Shown here: positions 57,681 through 64,000 of the stretch, one piece after another
How the letters are laid out: each line of letters opens with the position of its first letter
Position numbering within the stretch: the first letter of the stretch is position 1
Assembly (NCBI GenBank): GCA_023461275.1
Contig: JAEYMI010000048.1
Location: forward strand, 62,001-126,000
Source: Actinomycetes bacterium
GTDB lineage: Bacteria > Actinomycetota > Actinomycetes > Mycobacteriales > Mycobacteriaceae
Direction: 5' to 3'
DNA length: 64,000 nucleotides
The notes under the pieces: generated by a model
Database searches by the model: none
What the model saw: the letters and a program-made list of their open reading frames with translations, nothing else
Told to the model about the DNA's origin: nothing
Made by a program: the position numbers and the translations under genes

Positions 57681-60600
57681 CAGAGTCCGCCCTCCGCGCT
57701 CGCCGAGGACTCGACGTCGTCGAACAGGCTGTCCAGGAGACCATCGGAATCCTCGAGCTCGTCATCCTCCTCCACCGGTGTGGGAGCCACCTTCTCCGTG
57801 AGGAACTCCGCCAGCGAGGCGATCGTCGGATGGTTCCAGAGCATCGTCGCCGACAGGTCGGTACCCACCAACTGCTCGGCATCGCGTCGGATCGACATCG
57901 CCATCACCGAGTTGAGCCCCAGCTCGGCGAACGGCACATCGGACTCGAGTTCCGCCTCGGAGATCCGCAACTCGCGAGACAGGATCGTGCGCAGTCCGGC
58001 CTCCAGTTCCGAACGGACCTGCGAGGGATCCATCGACGACCAGTCGCGGGCGTCGGAGCCGTCGGTACTCGCTGCACCGGCGTGAGCGGCGGCATCGGCA
58101 CCCGGCGTCGGGAGCATAACGGCCTGAGCCAGATCGAAACGGTCCACGTACTCCCAGGCGGTGAGTGCCTCGTTCGGGTCGACGGGGCGGGAACCGAGGC
58201 GTTCGAGTTCGGCGACGACGATCGCCGCCTCGGCCGCGAAACCCAGTCCTCGCCAGGCGACCCAGTCGAGGGTCATGGTGTGCGAACCGTCGCCGGCCCG
58301 TCGGCGGGCCAGCGCATCGAGGTAGCTGTTGGCAGCGGCGTATCCGCCCTGGCCGGGAATACCGAACAGCGTGCCCGCCGTACCGGTCATGTGGAAGAAG
58401 TCCAGGTCTGCGCCGAAAGCAGTGTGGATGGCCTGTGCACCGGCGATCTTCGGCGACATCACCCGATCCAGCGTGGACCGGTCGGTATCGGTCAGCAGCG
58501 AGTTCTCGGTGATACCGGCGGCGTGGATGACACCACGGATCGGCGGCGCTCCGAACTCGTCGCGACGGTCCAGGAAAGCCTGCAGCGCACCGGGTTCGGC
58601 GACGTCGAGGGCGACGGCCTCCACCGCCACACCACGCTTCTCCAGGTCGCGGACCGCATCGACGCGGCGTCGGATCTCCTCGCTGAGCTCGCAATCCCAC
58701 TCCTTGCGGGGCGGCAGTGCGGTCCGGCCGGCGAGCACGATGCGCCGAGCGCCGTGCTCGGCGATCCACCCGGCGATCAGCACGCCCAGCGCGCCGAGGC
58801 CACCGGTCACCAGATAGGCCGCATCGGGCTTGCAGCGGAACGGTTCCCGGGTCGGTTCGCCGAGCAGCGGCTCGATCGTCGACTCGAGGACGTGGCCGGC
58901 GGCGTCGAGCGCGACCGTGGCGTCGACCGGAGTGCGCAGCAGGCGTTCGATCTCGGTGACGCGAGCCGTGACGTCGACATCGGTGTCGAGGTCGATCAGG
59001 CCGCCCCAGATCTCGGGCTGCTCTTCGGCGATGACGGTTGCCAGGCCCCACAGTGAGCTCTGCGGCAACGCGGCATCGGTTGCCGGTTCACGCACGCCAC
59101 GAGTGATCACCCACAGGTCCGCGGGGTTCGCGGAAGTCGTTGCGGCCGAACTCAACCGGCCGACCAGGTCCAGGACGTCGCCGGCCATGGCACCGGCGGT
59201 GTCCACATGTACGCCGCCGGCGTCGGAGTCGGCCACGTAGACGACGTGTGCTGCCGATTCCACCTCGGCCGTGCGGCCGTGCGCACCGAGCGCGCTACGC
59301 AGTGCGTCGGCGTCGGCACCGCTGCCGACGATCGCGACCGAGCCGGAAGCGGCGTTCTCCGACGGGGTTTCGGCGCGCGGCTGCCAGGTGATGGTGTTGA
59401 CCAGCTGTTGCGGGGTCACGGTGCGCACCGGAGCCGCGACGTCGGCATCGACGTCGGTGAAGTGCAGACCGGTGACGGCGAACACCTCGGTTCCGTCGGG
59501 CGCGGTACCGGTGATGTCGACGACCAGATCGGTGTCGGGTCGACGATGAACCGTGACGCGCGCCTGAGCTCCGGAGAATGTGTCCGACACCCAGGCCGAG
59601 GCGGCGGCCGACGGCACGAGCAGGCCGGTGTTCTCCGACTCGCAGAGTCGTGCGATGTGCACGGCGGCATCGAGCAGCGCCTCAGCCGAACGATCGGGCA
59701 GGCTCACCGATGCGAGCAGTCCGTCGGAGGTGCGTTCCAGGGTGTCGATGGACCATTCGAATGGCACACCGTCGACTCCGAACTCGGCGAGAAGTTCAGT
59801 CACCGAACGGCTTTCGGTCACCGCCTGCTCGCTCGAGACGGCCGCGGCATCGCGTTCGGTAGTGGCACCGGCGGACATCTCGGCGGTCACGTGCCGGACC
59901 CGTCGGTCCCCACCGGTGCCGGTGGTCGAGGTGACCGTGATGGTGTGGCCCTCGGCGATCACCTGGATCGACCGCTGCCGGTCGACGGCGATCGGGTACT
60001 CAAAGGTGATGTCGGTCAGATACGCGGTACCCACATGCGCTGCCGCGCCGGCGAGGGTGCCGACGAGCACCGAGACCGGCACCACATCGAGGCCGTGGAG
60101 TCGATGGTGACCCGGGTAGGGCCGGGTATCCGGCGCCAGCTCGGCCCGCCAGACATGCGTGGTCGGCGTGGTCGCCACCACGATGTGCTCACCGAGCAAC
60201 GTGCCGGGCACCGGGACGAATCCCGGCGTCTGGGCGCGTTCGCGCGGGGAGATCCAGTGGCGGGTGCGCTGCCACGGCGTATTGGGCAGCGCCGCATGCG
60301 GTTCCGGCGGATGCGGGGTGGTCGGCGGCCGATCGGTATGGGTCGCGTTCAGGTTGGTGTGGAAGGTCAGCGCGTCGTCGGTGTCGCGTTGCAGGGTGCC
60401 CACGCTGTGATGGTGGGTGTCGACGAGCGTGTCGTCGATCGCGTAGGTCAGCACCGGGTGCGGGCTGACCTCCACGAACGTCGAATTGTCTTCCGCGGCA
60501 CGGGTGATCGCCTGGGTGAACCGAACCGGGTTACGCAGGTTGGCGCACCAGTATTCGGCGTCGAAGGTGGCCGGGCCGGACTCGAGGGTGGTGGTGATCA

Positions 60601-63376
60601 GCGGGATCGTCGGCCGACGCGGTGAGAGGTCGGCGAGTTCTTCGCGCAACGCGGGCAGCACCGGATCGATGATCGGATGATGCGACGCGACGTCGACCTC
60701 GATCCGACGGGCCAGTCGGTCGCGTGCGGCGACCTCGGCGATGGCGGCGTCGATCTGATCCGGCGGGCCGGCGATGACCGTCTGACGCGGCGAGGCGAAC
60801 ACCGCGGTGGTGATATCGGGGTGATCGGCGATCAATTCGCGTGCGCCGTCGGCATCGAGCTCGACCAGCGCCATCGCGCCCTGACCGGACAGCGCCGACA
60901 TCAGGCGCGACCGGGTGGAGATCACCTTGAGGCCGTCGCGGACGCTGAGCGCACCGGAGACCACGGCTGCGGTGGTCTCCCCCATCGAATGCCCGATAAC
61001 CGCGTCGGGGATGACGCCGTAGGAGCGCCAGAGGGCGGTGAGTGCCAGCTGCACGCCGACCAGAACGGGCTGGATCCGGGCGATGCCGACGACCGGCTCA
61101 CCGGATTTCAGCACCTCACGCAGGGAGAAGCCGGCCTGTTCGACGAAGTCCGGTTCGATCTCGTCGACGGCAGCGGCGAACGCCGGCTCGTCGCGGAGCA
61201 GGGCGCGGGCCATGCCGGCCCACTGCGATCCCTGTCCGGAGTAGACGAAGACGGTCCCCGGGGTGCAGGACCCCGCATGCACGCCGACCACGCCGGGGGC
61301 CCGCTCACCGGCGGCCAACGCGCGCAGTCCGATGATCGCGGCCCGGCGATCGTCGGCGACGACGGTCGCGAAGGTGTTGTGCCGGGTCCGATGGTGATCG
61401 AGGGTGTGGGCAACGTCGGCCAACGGTGTGTCCGCGCCGTCGCCGGCCAGCCAATCGGCCAGCGTCGCCGCCTGGGCGGCCACGCGCGCGGCGTTCTTGG
61501 CCGAGACCACCAGAGTGGTCATCGTCCGTGGTTGTGCCGGTTCGGTCGCGTCGTGCGCACCGTTGAGCACGTCGGCACTGCTCGGGGTCAGCGTGTGACC
61601 GTTATGAGCCGCCGCGACGTGCCGAGTGATGTTCGGGGTGGTGTCACCCGGCCCCGATCCGTTGAGCCCGGATCCATTCAGCCCGGATCCGTTCAGCCCG
61701 GATCCGTTGAGTTCCGATCCGTTGAGGGCCGTCCCGTTGACGGCGGAACCGTTGTGCGGGAGTTCTTTTCGGGTCGGGGTGGCCGATGCGGCGTGCTGGG
61801 GTGCCTGCTCGATGACGATGTGGGCGTTGGTTCCGCCGAAGCCGAAGGCCGACACCCCCGCGCGCCGGGTGGTGCCGGATTGCGGCCATTCCGTGTGCTC
61901 GGCAACCACCCGCAGGCGCAGCTGATCGAACGGAATGTGTGGATTGGGTTGCGAGAAGCCGAGATTGGCGGGAATTCTGCCACGTTCGACGGCCAAGACC
62001 GTCTTGATGAAACCGGCGACACCCGCAGCGGCCTCGAGGTGACCGAGGTTGCTCTTGACCGCGCCGAGCAGCAGCGGCGCGTCGGCGGGACGACCACGGC
62101 CGAGGACGTTGCCGAGTGCGCGCGCCTCGATCGGATCACCGAGCATGGTGCCGGTGCCGTGGGCTTCGACGTAGTCGACGTCGTGGGGTTCGAGTCCGGC
62201 GTTGGCGTAGGCGTTGCGCAGCACCGCCATCTGGGCCGCCGGGTTGGGTGCGGTCAGTCCGTTGGAGCGACCGTCCTGGTTGACCGCCGATCCACGCACC
62301 ACGGCATGGATGGTGTCGCCGTCGGCGATGGCGTCGCGGAGGTTCTTGAGCACCACCACGCCACATCCCTCGCCACGCACGAAGCCGTCGGCGGCGGCGT
62401 CGAAGGCGTGGCACTGGCCGGTCGGCGACATCGATTCGAGGCGATCGAAACTGCGGGTGATGGCCGGCGCGAGCATCACGTTGACGCCGGCGGCCAAGGC
62501 GAGGGTCGACTCGCCGGCGCGCAGACTCTGGCAGGCCAGATGGATCGCGACCAGCGACGACGAGCATGCGGTGTCGATGGTGACCGACGGTCCGCGCAGG
62601 TCGTAGGCATAGGAGACCCGGTTGGCGATGATGCTCAGCGCACCACCGGTTCCCGACCAACCATCCACATCGGACAGATCAGCGGTGGCCAGATAGCCGT
62701 ACTCCCCCGCGCATGATCCGGCGAACACTCCGGTCTGCGAATGCCGCAGCGATTCGGCGGCGATGCCGGCGTTCTCCAGGGCTTCGTGGGTGACCTCGAG
62801 CAGCAGGCGCTGCTGGGGGTCCATCTTGTCGGCCTCGCTGGGCGAGATGTCGAAGTACTCGGCGTCGAACTGGTCGAGGTCGGAGAGAAAGGAACCGAAT
62901 CGGGTCGTGTTGGCCAGCGCCGAAGCGGTCTCACGGGTGCCGTCGGCGAATGTCGTCCAGCGATCGGCGGGCACGGTTCCGACAGCCGACCGGGAGTCGG
63001 TAAGGAACTGCCAGTAGTCATCCGGGCCGGCGATATCGCCGGGAAAGCGGCACGCGAGGCCGACCACGGCGATCGCGTCGTCTCCGGGCCGATGTGCTGC
63101 GCCGGTCTGCGGATTCTCGGCGGGCACGCGATCGGGGTCGGCGAGGAAGTCGGCGAGATCGCCGAGCGTGGGGTGCTCCCACAGCTCGATCGGCGACACC
63201 TTGCGACCGATCAGCTCGGAGACCTCTCCGGCCAGCACCACCGCGTCGCGCGAGCTGACGCCGAGATCGTGCAGTGCCGACTCCGCGGTGATGTCGGCCG
63301 GGCTGCAGCCGACGGTGGTCACCAGATAGTCGACCAGCCAGTGACGGAGATCGTCGGCGCCCCGCGGCGCGGTCAT
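57680..63376 (-). CDS. ppsA: type I polyketide synthase PpsA type (ACP-KS-AT-DH-KR-ACP)
   Basis: An 1,898-residue synthase, close to M. tuberculosis PpsA (1,876). The N-terminal ACP (LGVSSRDAVVL near 41) is where FadD26 loads the fatty acyl chain. KS has Cys near 270. A repeat linker fills 541-576. AT has GHSMGE near 796. A DH fold follows with HRLHGLDVVP near 1094 and DAAVHIA later. KR has TGGLGALG near 1526 and YAAANSYLDAL near 1679, but MTGTAG where KRs usually have FSSxAG, so the catalytic Ser is replaced. ACP has LGLNSVMAM near 1822, and the acidic tail ends LLDSLFDDVES. It overlaps the ligase gene by four bases and the next synthase by one. As I recall, PpsA has a degenerate DH; here the HxxxGxxxxP motif is complete. 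Confidence 0.94.
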   Translation of the reverse strand: MTAPRGADDLRHWLVDYLVTTVGCSPADITAESALHDLGVSSRDAVVLAGEVSELIGRKVSPIELWEHPTLGDLADFLADPDRVPAENPQTGAAHRPGDDAIAVVGLACRFPGDIAGPDDYWQFLTDSRSAVGTVPADRWTTFADGTRETASALANTTRFGSFLSDLDQFDAEYFDISPSEADKMDPQQRLLLEVTHEALENAGIAAESLRHSQTGVFAGSCAGEYGYLATADLSDVDGWSGTGGALSIIANRVSYAYDLRGPSVTIDTACSSSLVAIHLACQSLRAGESTLALAAGVNVMLAPAITRSFDRLESMSPTGQCHAFDAAADGFVRGEGCGVVVLKNLRDAIADGDTIHAVVRGSAVNQDGRSNGLTAPNPAAQMAVLRNAYANAGLEPHDVDYVEAHGTGTMLGDPIEARALGNVLGRGRPADAPLLLGAVKSNLGHLEAAAGVAGFIKTVLAVERGRIPANLGFSQPNPHIPFDQLRLRVVAEHTEWPQSGTTRRAGVSAFGFGGTNAHIVIEQAPQHAASATPTRKELPHNGSAVNGTALNGSELNGSGLNGSGLNGSGLNGSGPGDTTPNITRHVAAAHNGHTLTPSSADVLNGAHDATEPAQPRTMTTLVVSAKNAARVAAQAATLADWLAGDGADTPLADVAHTLDHHRTRHNTFATVVADDRRAAIIGLRALAAGERAPGVVGVHAGSCTPGTVFVYSGQGSQWAGMARALLRDEPAFAAAVDEIEPDFVEQAGFSLREVLKSGEPVVGIARIQPVLVGVQLALTALWRSYGVIPDAVIGHSMGETTAAVVSGALSVRDGLKVISTRSRLMSALSGQGAMALVELDADGARELIADHPDITTAVFASPRQTVIAGPPDQIDAAIAEVAARDRLARRIEVDVASHHPIIDPVLPALREELADLSPRRPTIPLITTTLESGPATFDAEYWCANLRNPVRFTQAITRAAEDNSTFVEVSPHPVLTYAIDDTLVDTHHHSVGTLQRDTDDALTFHTNLNATHTDRPPTTPHPPEPHAALPNTPWQRTRHWISPRERAQTPGFVPVPGTLLGEHIVVATTPTTHVWRAELAPDTRPYPGHHRLHGLDVVPVSVLVGTLAGAAAHVGTAYLTDITFEYPIAVDRQRSIQVIAEGHTITVTSTTGTGGDRRVRHVTAEMSAGATTERDAAAVSSEQAVTESRSVTELLAEFGVDGVPFEWSIDTLERTSDGLLASVSLPDRSAEALLDAAVHIARLCESENTGLLVPSAAASAWVSDTFSGAQARVTVHRRPDTDLVVDITGTAPDGTEVFAVTGLHFTDVDADVAAPVRTVTPQQLVNTITWQPRAETPSENAASGSVAIVGSGADADALRSALGAHGRTAEVESAAHVVYVADSDAGGVHVDTAGAMAGDVLDLVGRLSSAATTSANPADLWVITRGVREPATDAALPQSSLWGLATVIAEEQPEIWGGLIDLDTDVDVTARVTEIERLLRTPVDATVALDAAGHVLESTIEPLLGEPTREPFRCKPDAAYLVTGGLGALGVLIAGWIAEHGARRIVLAGRTALPPRKEWDCELSEEIRRRVDAVRDLEKRGVAVEAVALDVAEPGALQAFLDRRDEFGAPPIRGVIHAAGITENSLLTDTDRSTLDRVMSPKIAGAQAIHTAFGADLDFFHMTGTAGTLFGIPGQGGYAAANSYLDALARRRAGDGSHTMTLDWVAWRGLGFAAEAAIVVAELERLGSRPVDPNEALTAWEYVDRFDLAQAVMLPTPGADAAAHAGAASTDGSDARDWSSMDPSQVRSELEAGLRTILSRELRISEAELESDVPFAELGLNSVMAMSIRRDAEQLVGTDLSATMLWNHPTIASLAEFLTEKVAPTPVEEDDELEDSDGLLDSLFDDVESSASAEGGL
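61651..61755 (-). repeat. Asn-Gly-Ser pentapeptide repeat tract between KS and AT of PpsA
   Basis: About seven 15-base in-frame units code for LNGSG/LNGSE/VNGTA pentapeptides at residues about 541-576, in the linker between the ketosynthase and acyltransferase. The central units (CCCGGATCCGTTCAG-like) are nearly identical, a sign of recent slippage expansion. Confidence 0.9.
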
Positions 63377-64000
63377 GGCTGTGCGTCCAGCCGCGTGAAC
63401 TCGTTCCGTTCGTACATTTCCTTGGCCCCCGAACGTCGTGTCTTTCCACTGGTAGTGAGCGGAATCGCGCCACGAGCCACGAACACCACGTCCGAGGCTC
63501 GTACCTTGTGGATGGTCGAGATCGCCGACGAGATCTGATTCCTCAGATCTCCGAGAGAGGCGGTATCGACCGGTTCCTTGAGCTCGGCGACAACCACCAA
63601 TTCTTCGGTGGTGTCACCGGTCGTCGAGATCGCCGCGGTGCGGCCGTGGGTGAACTGGCTGACCGTGCCCTCGATGTCGTCGGGGTAATGGTTGGCGCCG
63701 TCGACGATGAGCAGATCCTTGATCCGGCCCGTGATGAACAGCTCGGTATCGGAGATGACGCCGATGTCGCCGGTACGCAACCACGGTCCGGCGGGGGTGT
63801 CGGGTCCGGGTGAGGTGATCCAGCCGCCGAAGGTTTCCTCGGTCTTCTCCGGATTACGCCAGTAACCGGCGGGAACGTTGGGTCCGTGCACCCAGATCTC
63901 GCCGATCTTGCCGGCGGGGTTCTCGGTGTAGGTCTCCGGGTCGACGATCCGGAAGGTCACCGATCGTTGCGGGCCATGGCTCATCAGCTCCGAGCCGACG
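63373..64000 (-). CDS. fadD26: long-chain fatty acyl-AMP ligase FadD26 type, 5' end outside window
   Basis: The C-terminal 208 or so residues of an adenylate-forming enzyme run off the right edge. PAGKIGEIWVHGPNVPAGYW, WLRTGDIG, the hinge FITGRIKDLLIVDGANHYPD and IPLTTSGKTRRSG with the C-terminal Lys are typical of fatty acyl-AMP ligases that feed polyketide synthases. The NHYPDDIE stretch distinguishes this group from CoA ligases. It should activate a long-chain fatty acid as acyl-AMP and pass it to a loading ACP. The stop overlaps the ppsA start in an ATGA. Gene order ligase-pps-drr-papA5 identifies it as the FadD26 equivalent. The operon promoter must lie beyond the window. Confidence 0.9.
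   Translation of the reverse strand, partial: VGSELMSHGPQRSVTFRIVDPETYTENPAGKIGEIWVHGPNVPAGYWRNPEKTEETFGGWITSPGPDTPAGPWLRTGDIGVISDTELFITGRIKDLLIVDGANHYPDDIEGTVSQFTHGRTAAISTTGDTTEELVVVAELKEPVDTASLGDLRNQISSAISTIHKVRASDVVFVARGAIPLTTSGKTRRSGAKEMYERNEFTRLDAQP

Noticed and set aside
61651..61755. Short regular repeats resembling a CRISPR array
   Set aside because: The 15-base units are contiguous, in frame and code for a pentapeptide; there are no spacers and no cas genes.

Overview
The window comes from a high-GC, mycolic-acid-type actinomycete (order Mycobacteriales). A Gordonia-like organism fits best, but the genus is inferred. The pointers are RbpA, a separate Lnt gene followed by a polyprenol-mannose synthase gene, many deazaflavin/FAD/nitroreductase-type enzymes, and a locus laid out like the mycobacterial phthiocerol dimycocerosate (PDIM) genes. 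I see no tRNA, rRNA, insertion sequence or CRISPR array. No gap between genes exceeds 300 bases.

Left part (1-16 kb): the 3' part of a UvrA-like ABC protein, then small redox, lipase and membrane genes. These include a glutathione peroxidase, a DUF1295 protein, two FAD oxidoreductases, a molybdopterin oxidoreductase with its flavin reductase, a fused response-regulator/thioredoxin-reductase-like protein, and rbpA with a clear terminator.

Middle part (15-32 kb): lnt and ppm1 (lipoprotein acylation and polyprenol-phosphate mannose supply), an amidohydrolase, fxsA, and divergent cobN and cobG with a cobalamin riboswitch in the cobN leader. After these come a Baeyer-Villiger-type monooxygenase divergent from a short-chain dehydrogenase, a large exported Ser/Ala/Thr-rich protein, and a flavodoxin-DUF2505-nitroreductase operon.

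Right part (32.5-64 kb, all minus strand): one translationally coupled operon of about 31.5 kb. Transcription runs from a FadD26-type fatty acyl-AMP ligase (cut by the window edge) through five large type I polyketide synthases, a DrrA/DrrB/DrrC ABC exporter and a PapA5-type acyltransferase. Gene order matches fadD26-ppsA-E-drrABC-papA5 of Mycobacterium tuberculosis. The assembly line itself differs. The first two synthases both begin with a PpsA-type loading carrier domain. The third has the unusual order KS-AT-KR-DH-ACP and looks like a mosaic of PpsC, PpsB and PpsA parts. No enoyl-reductase domain is visible anywhere. The DrrA ATPase carries a long N-terminal extension with Asn-Gly-Ser repeats. 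Together these genes should activate a long-chain fatty acid, extend it on the synthases, esterify it with PapA5 and export a PDIM-like lipid whose exact structure should differ from phthiocerol.
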